Source of the DNA: JANWVO01 sp964458495
Lineage (GTDB): Bacteria > Acidobacteriota > Terriglobia > Bryobacterales > Bryobacteraceae
Assembly: GCA_964458495.1 (NCBI GenBank)
Contig: CAYWJB010000002.1
Location: forward strand, 310,001-374,000
DNA length: 64,000 bases
Direction of reading: 5' to 3'
The notes under the pieces were generated by a model. The model ran no database searches. It was given only the letters and a program-made list of their open reading frames with translations, and had not been told where the DNA came from. Shown piece by piece: positions 34,265 through 42,417 of this stretch (position 1 is the first letter of the stretch; every line of letters starts with the position of its first letter). The position numbers were made by a program, and so were the translations under genes.

Positions 34265-35324
34265 GAATTTCTTCGGCAACCGGACGGTGGCGGAATCGCT
34301 CGAACGGATGATCGAAGGCGGGCGGGTGGCGCAGACCCTCCTGCTGGCGGGACCCGAAGGCGTGGGCAAGGCGACGCTGGCGCGCAGGTTTGCGGCGCGC
34401 CTGCTGGCGGACGGCTCTGCGGCAGAAGAGGCGGAGATCGCGGAAAAGATCGAAAAAGACGATCTCATCCTGCCGGAAAACCGGAAAATTCTCGAAGAAA
34501 GAGAAAAATGGACAAGCGAGAAACGGGCCGAAGAACCCCTGTTTTTCTCCAGCCACCCGGATTTCGTGACGATCTGCCCCGAAGGCCCGTTGCGGCAGAT
34601 CTCCATCCAGCAGATGCGGCTCGCGCGCAGCCGCGCGCAGTTGCGGCCGCTGAAAGGCCGCTGGCGCGTCTTCCTGATTGACCACATGGACCGCGCCGGA
34701 GCACAAGCCGCCGACGCGCTGCTGAAGACCTTGGAGGAGCCGCCCGAGCACCTCGTGCTGGTCATGACCGCAGAGAACCCCTTCGATCTCCCGGCGACCA
34801 TCCGGTCGCGCTCGGTGACCTTCTGGATGGCGCCGCTGAGCCAGGCGGAGATGCAGGAAGCGGCGCGGGTGTTCGGCTGGAAGGATGCGCAGAAGCGCAT
34901 CGCGCTGGCGGGCGGCTGTCCCGGCGTTGCCGCCACCCTGGATCTGGAGGAGTACCAGCGAAGGCGTGCCGTGGGGCTGGCAATGCTGGAGGCGGCGTCC
35001 GGCACGGCGAGCTTCGCAGATTGGGTGAAGCAGAGCCAGGGCTTGCTGGCGAGCAAGGCGGAGAAGCTGGGTCTTTACATCCGGCCGCTCTACGGGCTGC
35101 TGGGCGACTTGCTTCTACTGCACGGCGGAGGCGGACAACTCAGAAACGAGGACGTGCGGGAGCGGCTGGAGAAGGTAGTTCGGCGGGTGGACTTTGAGTG
35201 GCTCCGGGAAGCGGTGGAACTCGTGGACGATTGGGACGGGCTGGAGCGGCGGAACGTGCAGAAAGCGGCGGTGGCGGATCAGTTTGTGGTGAGGCTGGCC
35301 GGCTCTGCGAGCGCCGCGCGGTAG
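34257..35324 (+). CDS. holB: DNA polymerase III delta-prime subunit-like clamp loader ATPase
   Basis: 355 residues. N-terminal FFGNRTVAESLERMIEGGRV and LLLAGPEGVGKATLARRFA (Walker A), then RWRVFLIDHMDRAGAQAADA, LLKTLEEPPEHLVLVMTAEN and LPATIRSRSVTFWMAPL match the delta-prime/DnaX clamp-loader fold. The zinc-module cysteines are replaced by a charged insert (about residues 60-95), as often in delta-prime. The GTG at 34257 is chosen by GGAGGAAGC upstream and coupling to tmk. Its last 46 bases overlap the convergent CheW-like gene. Confidence 0.9.
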   Translation: MFRNFFGNRTVAESLERMIEGGRVAQTLLLAGPEGVGKATLARRFAARLLADGSAAEEAEIAEKIEKDDLILPENRKILEEREKWTSEKRAEEPLFFSSHPDFVTICPEGPLRQISIQQMRLARSRAQLRPLKGRWRVFLIDHMDRAGAQAADALLKTLEEPPEHLVLVMTAENPFDLPATIRSRSVTFWMAPLSQAEMQEAARVFGWKDAQKRIALAGGCPGVAATLDLEEYQRRRAVGLAMLEAASGTASFADWVKQSQGLLASKAEKLGLYIRPLYGLLGDLLLLHGGGGQLRNEDVRERLEKVVRRVDFEWLREAVELVDDWDGLERRNVQKAAVADQFVVRLAGSASAAR

Positions 35325-35740
35325 AGCTGATCGGGATCGAGGACGTCGCGCCAGGCTTCGCCGAGGCGGATGCGGCCGGGCGGACGCCACGAGGAGGGCG
35401 GGACCTCTTCGATGCGGGAGACGGAATCGACGGCCAGGGCGAAGGCGGCGTCCGCAGGCGGGGGGGTGGAGTGCCGGGCAGAGTCGCGGATCAGCAGCAG
35501 GCAAGAGCGCGAAGAGGGCGGGCGCTCCTCGAGACCAAGAATGGAGTGGGGCGTCAGGACGGGGACGCTGCGCGAATCGAGGTGAAGGACAAAGCGCAGC
35601 GGCCCCTCTGAGCGGGCGGGGCTGAGATCGGCCGTGCGCAGCAGCACCATGCCGCAGAGGCGGGCTGCGGGAATGGCAAAATCGCGGCCGCCGAGGCGGA
35701 TGATGACGAAGCGCAAGGGGCAAGGCGCGGGGTGCGGCAT
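35279..35740 (-). CDS. CheW-like domain protein
   Basis: 153 residues. FVIIRLGGRDFAIPAARLCG, then HLDSRSVPVLTPHSILGLEE, SCLLLIRD, and FALAVDSVSRIEEVPPSSW follow the CheW beta-barrel pattern: strand, ALP-type turn, the hydrophobic core and the V-I-V-pp block. CheW couples receptors to CheA, but no CheA or receptor gene lies in the window. It is the last gene of a minus-strand set cheY-cheX-cheW with 7 bases to cheX. The divergence from canonical CheW is moderate. Confidence 0.8.
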   Translation of the reverse strand: MPHPAPCPLRFVIIRLGGRDFAIPAARLCGMVLLRTADLSPARSEGPLRFVLHLDSRSVPVLTPHSILGLEERPPSSRSCLLLIRDSARHSTPPPADAAFALAVDSVSRIEEVPPSSWRPPGRIRLGEAWRDVLDPDQLYRAALAEPASLTTN

Positions 35741-35747
35741 GGGCGCG

Positions 35748-36278
35748 TCACTCGATGGAGAGGATGGCCGCCGGCTGGTCCCTGTGGATGCGGACCGCGC
35801 CGGGATCCTTGCTGGGCGCGATGCAGAGGTGGACCTCGATGATCTCCGAGTCCAGCAGGAAGGGAACCACGGTCCACTTGCTGCGTCCGATGCTCCGGGT
35901 GGTGAAGTTGCGGCCGTAGATCACGGTGGGGATGGAGAGGCCCATCGGGCCGAGTTCCTCTTCGAGCGCCGTCTTGACGTTGCCCAGGACCATGTTGGTG
36001 ATCTCCCCGACCGCGTCGAGCACCTCCTCGTTGATGGCATCGTAGGGCTGCATCAACAACTGCGAAGCCAGGCGCATGGCCACCGGAGCCGTGCAGGAGA
36101 ACGTCCCGGAGCCGGCCCAGCGGCCGGCCAGGCCGACGAGCGCGAGCACTCCGTCGGAGGGGGCCGGCGCCTCCTCCTTGATGAACGGCTCGCCGTCGGC
36201 CACATCGAGGCCGAGCATCGTCGTGAACACGTCGCGCGTGGAGCTGCGGATATGGGAGACAAGTTTCTCGTGCGTCAT
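35748..36278 (-). CDS. cheX: CheX/CheC-like chemotaxis phosphatase family protein
   Basis: 176 residues. The signature E-x2-N helix appears in INEEVLDAVGEITNMVLGNV, the dephosphorylation centre of CheX/CheC/FliY proteins, followed by SIPTVIYGRNF. Only one E-x2-N helix is present, as in CheX. These proteins dephosphorylate CheY~P; the adjacent cheY at 36301 is the probable partner. Start at 36278 is set by GGAGGAACC upstream. Confidence 0.9.
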   Translation of the reverse strand: MTHEKLVSHIRSSTRDVFTTMLGLDVADGEPFIKEEAPAPSDGVLALVGLAGRWAGSGTFSCTAPVAMRLASQLLMQPYDAINEEVLDAVGEITNMVLGNVKTALEEELGPMGLSIPTVIYGRNFTTRSIGRSKWTVVPFLLDSEIIEVHLCIAPSKDPGAVRIHRDQPAAILSIE

Positions 36279-36300
36279 GCAGGTTCCTCCTCGCCGGGCG

Positions 36301-36672
36301 TCAGAACAGGCCTGCGAGCTTTTCCTTGATCTGCTCGGCGGTGAAAGGCTTGCGCACATAGCCCGAGGCGCCGAGGTTGACGGCCTCCATGACGCGCGAG
36401 CTCGAGCCTTCCGTGGTAACCATGATCACGGGCACGTTGCGCGTCGCCTCCTGGGACTTCAGCGCGCCGAGCAGCGCCAGACCGTCCATGTTCGGCATAT
36501 TGATGTCGGACAGGATCAGGCCGACCTTGGCGGTCTTCAGCTTCTCCAGCGCTTCCACCCCGTCGCCGGCCTCGATCACCTGCCCGAGCGGGACGTCCGC
36601 CTGCAAAAGGACGCGGTGCAGGATCTTGCGGATGGCGGCCGAGTCGTCGACGATCATGACATCCACAGGCAT
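36301..36672 (-). CDS. cheY: CheY-like single-domain response regulator
   Basis: 123 residues, a bare receiver: VMIVDDSAAIRKIL (acidic pair), LILSDINMPNMDGL (phospho-Asp in SDINMP), VIMVTTEG (switch Thr) and YVRKPF (Lys). Start 36672 follows GGGAGGTT. It is the first gene of the cheY-cheX-cheW set, so it probably acts in a chemosensory or related output path whose kinase is encoded elsewhere. Confidence 0.93.
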   Translation of the reverse strand: MPVDVMIVDDSAAIRKILHRVLLQADVPLGQVIEAGDGVEALEKLKTAKVGLILSDINMPNMDGLALLGALKSQEATRNVPVIMVTTEGSSSRVMEAVNLGASGYVRKPFTAEQIKEKLAGLF

Positions 36673-36771
36673 GTGCTGTGAACCTCCCTGTTGTCTGTGG
36701 CGCTTATCGGCCGCGCCGGGCAGGTTGTGAGGGAAATCAGCCGTCAGGAGAGAACTGGTAGGCTGTCGGGC

Positions 36772-37554
36772 ATGGACATCCAGAAGTGGTTCCGGCTGGA
36801 CGGCAGGCGGGCTATGGTGGTTGGGGCGAGCCGCGGCATTGGACTGGCGATAGCGGAAGCGCTCGCGCGCGCTGGGGCGGAAACCGTGCTGGCTTCGCGA
36901 AACCTCCAGACGCTGGAGGAGGCCGCCGCCAGACTCCGGGCGGAGGGCGGCCGCGCCGAAGCGCTGGAACTCGACGTCGCCTCCCGCGACTCCCGACTGC
37001 GCGCCGCCGATCTGGCCGGCAGCGTGGACATTCTCATGAACGTCGCCGGCATGAACCTGCGCAAGCCCATGACCGATTACACGGCGGAAGAGTATGCCCG
37101 GATCGTGGAAACCAATCTCACCGGTCTGTTCGAGCTGACGCAGGCGGCCGGGCGCGGCATGATCTCGCGGGGCCGGGGCAAGGTCGTCTTCATCGGCAGC
37201 CTCACCTCGGTCCTGGGCCTGCCGTTTGCCGCCGTCTATGGCACGACGAAGGCGGCGCTGGCAGGCCTGACGCGCATGCTGGCGGCCGAATGGGGCCGCC
37301 ACAACATCCAGGTGAACTGCATCGCGCCGGGCTTCATCCTGACCGACCTGAACCGCGCCATGTGGCAGGCCCCGGAAATGCGCGAGTGGCTGAAGGGAAC
37401 GCAACCCATCGCGCGGCTGGGCTCTCCCGAAGAGATCGCCCCGCTGGCGGTGTTCCTGAGTGGCAGCGGATCGGACTACATCACCGGCCAGGTGATCGCC
37501 GTCGATGGCGGTTTCTCGACGACTTCCGTGTGGCCGTTCGAGCCGGGCAGGTAG
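36772..37554 (+). CDS. SDR family NAD(P)-dependent oxidoreductase, gluconate 5-dehydrogenase-like
   Basis: 260 residues. Rossmann start MVVGASRGIGLAIAEALARA, NVAGMN for the NAG motif, catalytic Ser in FIGSLTSVLGLP, and Tyr-x3-Lys as AVYGTTKAAL, ending DYITGQVIAVDGGFS. The opening FRLDGRRAMVVG and ITGQVIAVDGG resemble gluconate 5-dehydrogenase and related sugar-acid SDRs. The substrate is inferred and could be another polyol or keto-acid. Divergent from cheY. Confidence 0.9.
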   Translation: MDIQKWFRLDGRRAMVVGASRGIGLAIAEALARAGAETVLASRNLQTLEEAAARLRAEGGRAEALELDVASRDSRLRAADLAGSVDILMNVAGMNLRKPMTDYTAEEYARIVETNLTGLFELTQAAGRGMISRGRGKVVFIGSLTSVLGLPFAAVYGTTKAALAGLTRMLAAEWGRHNIQVNCIAPGFILTDLNRAMWQAPEMREWLKGTQPIARLGSPEEIAPLAVFLSGSGSDYITGQVIAVDGGFSTTSVWPFEPGR

Positions 37555-37563
37555 GCGCCGCCC

Positions 37564-38475
37564 TCAGCCTTGGCGCCGGGAGAGTTGCTCGAAGAGGCGG
37601 GTGGCGTCCGGGCCCGCCAAGGGCGACGCGTAGTCCGGCAGGCTGAAGCAGAAGGGCGGGCGGCCGGTGGCGCGGCGGGCGATGTCCGCCTGGAGGAGGA
37701 TCCGCTCGAGAGGAGCGGGCACGGCGCGGAAGCCGTCATCCGAAGGGACGGATTCGAAGATTTCGACGACCACGTCAAGCCGCTTCCCCAGCCGTGAGCG
37801 CAAGGCCTCCAGATAGGCGGGCCATGCGGCCAGGGTCATTTTTCCGGCGCCGATGCCGTCCTGGAAGAACACCCGCGCGAGGCGGCGGCGGGCGGCGAGT
37901 TCGCGCCAGAATCCGGCGAGCTCGAAAGGAGCGCAGGAACGGTTTGTGAAGCCCGAGACAGAGAGAGGGCGCACGGCGCCGGCCAGCTGATCGAGCGCGC
38001 CGGCCAGCGCACGGCGCCGGGGCGCGGGCAGCCAGTGATCGTCGTCGATCTCTTCCTGCAAGTACCAACCCACGAAGGCAGGGTGGCGAGCCCATTGCCG
38101 GGCACTGGACGAAGACACGAAGGAGCGCGCCCGGGACACAACGCCGCCCAGAGCCTGCAGTGGGTCCGCAGGGATGCGCTGCCACCAGGCGCTCTGGTAG
38201 GGCAGGCCGACGACGAATTGCATGCGGCGGCTGCGGGCAGCATCGAGAAGTCGCGGCAGGAGAGGCGCGAAATCCACGTCGTCGTAGCGGCACCACTGAA
38301 GCACAATCTCCCGGCAGGCGAGCTCGGCAAGAGAGTCGAACAGAGCGTCCCACTGGCTGGAAGGCCACTCGAGGTGGCGCGCCCACGGCTGGAGGAAGGT
38401 TCCCCGGAACAGCGCCGGACGAGGCGGCGGGGCAAGCGAGGCTGCCAGAAGTGAACGGCGCGTAGGGTGCGTCAT
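37564..38475 (-). CDS. Exported DUF4434-like TIM-barrel protein
   Basis: 303 residues with a twin-arginine-like leader (MTHPTRRSLLAASLAPP). The barrel shows RGTFLQPWARHLEWPSSQWD, CREIVLQWCRYDDVDF, FVVGLPYQSAWWQRI, FVGWYLQEEIDDDHW (the QEE-D pair near strand 4) and VFFQDGIGAGKMTL. These blocks fit the DUF4434 glycosidase-like family. Activity on a glycan is inferred. Start 38475 follows GGAAAGGGC. It is convergent with the SDR gene (9 bases between). Confidence 0.78.
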   Translation of the reverse strand: MTHPTRRSLLAASLAPPPRPALFRGTFLQPWARHLEWPSSQWDALFDSLAELACREIVLQWCRYDDVDFAPLLPRLLDAARSRRMQFVVGLPYQSAWWQRIPADPLQALGGVVSRARSFVSSSSARQWARHPAFVGWYLQEEIDDDHWLPAPRRRALAGALDQLAGAVRPLSVSGFTNRSCAPFELAGFWRELAARRRLARVFFQDGIGAGKMTLAAWPAYLEALRSRLGKRLDVVVEIFESVPSDDGFRAVPAPLERILLQADIARRATGRPPFCFSLPDYASPLAGPDATRLFEQLSRRQG

Positions 38476-38567
38476 TTGCCCTTTCCTGTATTGGCCGATC
38501 CTCGCCACGGGGTTCCGCGCCGGCGGCGCACGCTCACCCGGGCGCGTCAGCGGCGCCCGGCATGCGC

Positions 38568-38852
38568 TCAGCGCGGGGGCTGGATGCGGATGAGTTTGTG
38601 ATGGCTGGTGGCGCCGGCGACGATCTCGATGGAAGAGCGCGGAACGCTAAACTCTGCAGCCAGAAACCGGATGAGCTCATCATTGGCCTTCCCGCGTTCG
38701 GGAGGCGCGGCGACCTTGATCTTCCAGTCGCCGCTTTCCAGAAAGCCCGCCCACTCCGTCTTCGGACTGCGCGGGACGATGCGAACCTGGAGGGAGAGTT
38801 TTCCTTCGGCCTTCAACCGGTCGTGGAGCCTGGCGACTTCCATGGGCATCAC
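38568..38852 (-). CDS. DUF167 (YggU) family protein
   Basis: 94 residues. LQVRIVPRSPKTEWAGF, then WKIKVAAPPERGKANDELIR, FLAAEFSVPRSSIEIVAGAT and SHHKLIRI match DUF167 (YggU/C15orf40) throughout: the P-G-ANeal pattern and the final G-sR-K-v strand. The function is unknown in bacteria. Alternative starts at 38849 and 38843 are possible. Confidence 0.93.
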   Translation of the reverse strand: MMPMEVARLHDRLKAEGKLSLQVRIVPRSPKTEWAGFLESGDWKIKVAAPPERGKANDELIRFLAAEFSVPRSSIEIVAGATSHHKLIRIQPPR

Positions 38853-39053
38853 CTGATCAGGATTCCATCTGTGAGGAAATGTACCTTCCTGCCGGGAACC
38901 GGCAATCCCGGATGGCGAAAAGCCGTTCTTGACTCCGGCGGCTTCTCCCGGGGGAAAAAGAGAACTCCTGCTGGCGCTCTTTCAGTGTTTCCACGCGGAA
39001 AAATCTGAAAGTGGTTCGAAAAATCAAGCCGGAAAAGAAGGACATCATAGGCG

Positions 39054-40706
39054 TCATTCCTTGCCGAATGAGATCATTTCCCCGACGTGGAGTTGCCAGC
39101 CGCCCGCCGGGGGCTGAGCTCCGGGAAGAGGAGCAGCCGGGCGGCAGCGGAAATCGACAGGGAAGAAGCGGCCGGTGCGCCGGATGATGCAGGCGCCGTT
39201 CTTCGGCACAGGCTGTTTCTCGAGATCCCGGCGGGAGAGGCATTCGAAGGCGAACTCGCCGATTTCGGCGGCCGAGCGGCCTTCCGGAAGTTCGAGGGCG
39301 GCGCGGACCCAGCCGTCGCGCTCGATGAAATTCTTGCCAATGCCGAGAGCGGAGCCGCGCCAGAGGTTCTCGCCGCGGAAACGGTAGAGGAGCTGAACGG
39401 CGGCGTTGCGTGTTTCGGTCTGAAATTCGGCGATGAAATAGCGGCGAGGGTCAGCGATTTTCTCGCCGTCGAACGTGGATCCTTTCGAACGGATTTTCGC
39501 CTCGCGGGCCATTTCCTTGCAGGCGACTTCGTAGGTGAAAGGTTCCTGATCCATCACAATCTCGCGAGAACCGCCGTCCAGGGAGACAAGCGCAGGCACG
39601 AGCTGATATCGAAGGCCCGTAGGGGCGGCGGAGGCCGGCTCCACCATGTTGTTGTCGGTGACGAGAACCAGGAGCGGATGGAGGCCGAACCACGGGCCGT
39701 CGTAGGGGACGTCCTGGTGCTCGCGCGTCTGAATGAGGGTGCGGGCGGGGCGGCCCCCGGCGTCGAGCCAGACGCGGTAGACGTACTCAATGTCCGTGGT
39801 GCGCCCCCAGCGGGCCATCAGATCGCGCGTGGAGGTGCCGCCGTCCTCGTTGGAAAACACGGCTGTGTACTCGAGCCACGGGCCGGACCTGTCGCGGCCC
39901 TGTGTGCAGTAGAGGAGGAGGAGCGCGTCGCTGAAACGGTCCGCGGCGCCGGCGCGGGAGAAGAGGATAGGAGCGTGGCGGACGGGCTCGTAGAGAGGAT
40001 CGCCGGGATCGACGGGCCGGATGGCAGCGCCGCCAATGACGAGATCCGATTCCGGAGCGGAATGGGCGGAATCGCGGCTCACCGTCAGCGTGTGGGAGCC
40101 CGGGGCGAGGGGGCCAAGGAAGACGCGGTAGCGGCGGGAGTCCTTTTCGCCAAAAACAAAAACGTGATGCTTTGTTTCGCCTTCGAGGCCGATGGCGGCG
40201 ACGGCCGCCTGCCGGCGGGGGGCGGCCCAGTCCGACGAGGGTGAGGCGAGATCGAGTTCGGCGACCACCTCGGCGGGGGCGCCGAGGGTGAAGGGAAAGG
40301 AGCGGGATTGCGCGGCGGCAGGAATCGAGAACAGACAGGCGAGCAGGAGGGAGGCCAGGCGCGTCAGGGCGCCGAGAAGGCGCTCCGTGCGGACGGGCTT
40401 GCGGAGAACTTCACGGACGAGGGCGCGTTCCGGCTCGGATTCGAAACCCGCCGCGCCGGTGAGCACGATCACGGGAAGCGAGGGGAAGCGTTGATGGAGC
40501 GCGCGGATGAGCGCCTTGCCGTCTTCGGCACGGGGCAGGCGGAGGTCCATGAGGATGCAATCGGGCGGCGCGGAAGTTGCGGCGAGCATGCCGAGAGCCT
40601 CGGCAGGGGAGGAGGCGGACAATACCTGACAGCCGCGGGACTCGAGCAGGAGAGCGCGGAGCCGGCGTTGGTCGGCGTCGTCCTCGATGAGCAGGATGCG
40701 CGTCAT
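39054..40706 (-). CDS. Receiver domain fused in frame to an exported-type domain
   Basis: 550 residues. Residues 1-112 are a complete response-regulator receiver: LLIEDDADQRRL, ILMDLRLPRA (phospho-Asp D54), VIVLTG (T83) and LRKPVR (K103). Residues 113-133 are hydrophobic and end IPAAAQ, exactly like a signal peptide with an AxA cleavage site. Residues 134-550 form a beta-rich domain that I cannot name. No stop, and no ATG, GTG or TTG, separates the two parts, so either this is a real receiver-TM-periplasmic fusion or the second gene starts at a rare CTG (residue 114). The ATGA overlap with the gene upstream (40703-40706) supports the first start. Confidence 0.7.
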   Translation of the reverse strand: MTRILLIEDDADQRRLRALLLESRGCQVLSASSPAEALGMLAATSAPPDCILMDLRLPRAEDGKALIRALHQRFPSLPVIVLTGAAGFESEPERALVREVLRKPVRTERLLGALTRLASLLLACLFSIPAAAQSRSFPFTLGAPAEVVAELDLASPSSDWAAPRRQAAVAAIGLEGETKHHVFVFGEKDSRRYRVFLGPLAPGSHTLTVSRDSAHSAPESDLVIGGAAIRPVDPGDPLYEPVRHAPILFSRAGAADRFSDALLLLYCTQGRDRSGPWLEYTAVFSNEDGGTSTRDLMARWGRTTDIEYVYRVWLDAGGRPARTLIQTREHQDVPYDGPWFGLHPLLVLVTDNNMVEPASAAPTGLRYQLVPALVSLDGGSREIVMDQEPFTYEVACKEMAREAKIRSKGSTFDGEKIADPRRYFIAEFQTETRNAAVQLLYRFRGENLWRGSALGIGKNFIERDGWVRAALELPEGRSAAEIGEFAFECLSRRDLEKQPVPKNGACIIRRTGRFFPVDFRCRPAAPLPGAQPPAGGWQLHVGEMISFGKE

Positions 40707-41215
40707 GGGCGGGCGTCTTCGAAGTCGATGCGCGCGATGACGAGATCGGGGCGCACCTGATTCCATCCCGCGGGAATGCTGTCGAAGGCCATGCGGAACG
40801 GGCGCGTATCGCCGGGGCGGAAGGGCTTGGCGGGGGCGCGGCGGACAATCGGGACGCGCTCGCGGTGAATGACCTGGCCGTAGGGATCGCGGAAGAGGCA
40901 GGTGAGTTCGACGGCAGAGATGGGGCGCGGCCCCTTGTTGGTGATCTTGCCGGTGATCTCGACAACAGTGGTCATCATGTAGTTTTCGGCCGCCTTCATC
41001 TCGACCTCCGAGAGGGCGAGGAAGCCGCTGCGTACGTATTCGCGCGCCTCCTCGGTGAGCGGCGGCGGCCCGGGAGGCTTGGGCGGCGTGCGCAGGAAGA
41101 ACCACCACACTGCGCCGCCGGCGAGGGCGATGGCGGCGACGATGACGATGGCAAGGACGGAGAAGGAGGAGTTGCCGGTGGAAGACGCGGAGGGAGACCT
41201 GGAAGTGAGAGCCAC
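40703..41215 (-). CDS. Single-pass membrane protein, DUF2393-like
   Basis: 170 residues. A short Ser/Thr-rich N-terminus, one transmembrane segment (about residues 18-40, SVLAIVIVAAIALAGGAVWW), and a beta-rich external domain: VEITGKITNKGPRPISAVEL, CLFRDPYGQVIHRERV, FRPGDTRPFRMAFDSIPAGW. The pattern of N-kG, D-G and pG-r-F resembles DUF2393-type domains in Acidobacteria. Start GTG at 41215, preceded by AGGAGG. It is coupled to the receiver-fusion gene by an ATGA overlap, hinting at a joint membrane function. Confidence 0.72.
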   Translation of the reverse strand: MALTSRSPSASSTGNSSFSVLAIVIVAAIALAGGAVWWFFLRTPPKPPGPPPLTEEAREYVRSGFLALSEVEMKAAENYMMTTVVEITGKITNKGPRPISAVELTCLFRDPYGQVIHRERVPIVRRAPAKPFRPGDTRPFRMAFDSIPAGWNQVRPDLVIARIDFEDARP

Positions 41216-41307
41216 TGGCGGATGACCTCCTGGAGGACGGGCCGGAACGGAAGAGGCCGCGCCGGCCCTCAGGATTAGTTTGACACTGCGGAGGGAGGCG
41301 AGCCAAC

Positions 41308-42417
41308 TCAGGGCTGGAAGAGCCCGCCCTGGGAGCGGGAGGCGGTGCGGGAGATGTCGCGGACGAGGGCGCGGTAGGGAATGTCTTCGAGCGAAGTGAA
41401 CGGGCGCCACTCGGCGTCGCGGGAGGCGCTGTAATACCAGCGCGCGAGAAGGGCGACATGCCAGGCAAGCGTGGCGAGAGGGAGGCGCGGAGGGGAGAGC
41501 GAGGAGAACAGCGCGCGGAGGCGGGAGTCGAGGCTGACGGCGGGCCCGGAAGGCGCAACGGGGAAATCGCACAGCGGGAGCCACGCGCCGGAGAGCATGA
41601 CAGCGATGTGGAGCACGCCGGGCGACGGCGAGGGGAGAACGGCGGCGCCGGAAAGAGAGGGAAGCGGCGCGGCAAGGTCCCCGGCGAGGGCGGCGGCATC
41701 GCGGATGCGGAGCCAGCGTTCATGCCAGAGGCGGGCGTGTTCGAAGTCGAGTTCTTCGCTCGAGCGGTCACGGGCGGCGGCGGCGGACTCGAGAAGGCTG
41801 CGTCCGCGGGTCTCAAGGAAGCGGACCAGGCGCGAGGTCTCGGCGGCGTATTCCTGGGCGGAGACCGCCTGCTGGCAAGGGCGGAGGCACTTGCCCATTT
41901 CTCCGTAGATGCAGCCCGGATGGTCCGGCGAGGGGGAGAGATCCTCCTGGCAGCGGCGAACCTGGAACAGATCGAGCAATTCCTGTTCGAAACGGGAGGC
42001 GGCGGTTTTGTTCTGGAAGGGACCGAAGCAGAACGAGGCGCCGCGTCCGGGGCGGGACGAGATCACGGTGCGGGGCCAGGGATTGGAGAGGATCACCTTG
42101 AGGAAGACAGGCGGACGCAGGCGGAGGCGCGCGGCGGCGGCGCCGGGCGAGTACTGCTCGAGCAGCTCGAAGTGACGGAGCAGCGCGGCAAGTTTGGAGG
42201 GGGCAAGTTCGTAATCGACGGCGGCGGCAAGCTCGCCGAGACGGAGGGCGCGTCCGGCGATGGACCCGCCGCCGAGCAGGCGGCGGAGCCGGCGGCGAAG
42301 AAGCCGCGTGCGGCTGACGTAAGGCTCGCCCTCGTGAAGATGGATGACGAAGACAGCGGGGGCGTCGGGAACGGCGTCGAGGTCGAAGGGAGGTTCGATC
42401 CGCGCGGCGAGGGTCAT
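41308..42417 (-). CDS. UvrC-like protein lacking the C-terminal nuclease
   Basis: 369 residues, versus about 600 for UvrC. The N-terminus is GIY-YIG-like but degenerate: PAVFVIHLHEGEPYVSRTRL replaces the GVY-YVGKA core. GPFQNKTAASRFEQELLDLF is the UvrC central helix. Four cysteines follow, C156, C169, C177 and C181 (spacing 13, 8, 4), close to the spacing of UvrC's [4Fe-4S] ligands. A UVR-like helix (about 195-235) is present. The RNase H-type and HhH domains are absent. It may bind DNA or UvrB without cutting. The ATG overlaps the aldo-keto reductase stop. Confidence 0.75.
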   Translation of the reverse strand: MTLAARIEPPFDLDAVPDAPAVFVIHLHEGEPYVSRTRLLRRRLRRLLGGGSIAGRALRLGELAAAVDYELAPSKLAALLRHFELLEQYSPGAAAARLRLRPPVFLKVILSNPWPRTVISSRPGRGASFCFGPFQNKTAASRFEQELLDLFQVRRCQEDLSPSPDHPGCIYGEMGKCLRPCQQAVSAQEYAAETSRLVRFLETRGRSLLESAAAARDRSSEELDFEHARLWHERWLRIRDAAALAGDLAAPLPSLSGAAVLPSPSPGVLHIAVMLSGAWLPLCDFPVAPSGPAVSLDSRLRALFSSLSPPRLPLATLAWHVALLARWYYSASRDAEWRPFTSLEDIPYRALVRDISRTASRSQGGLFQP

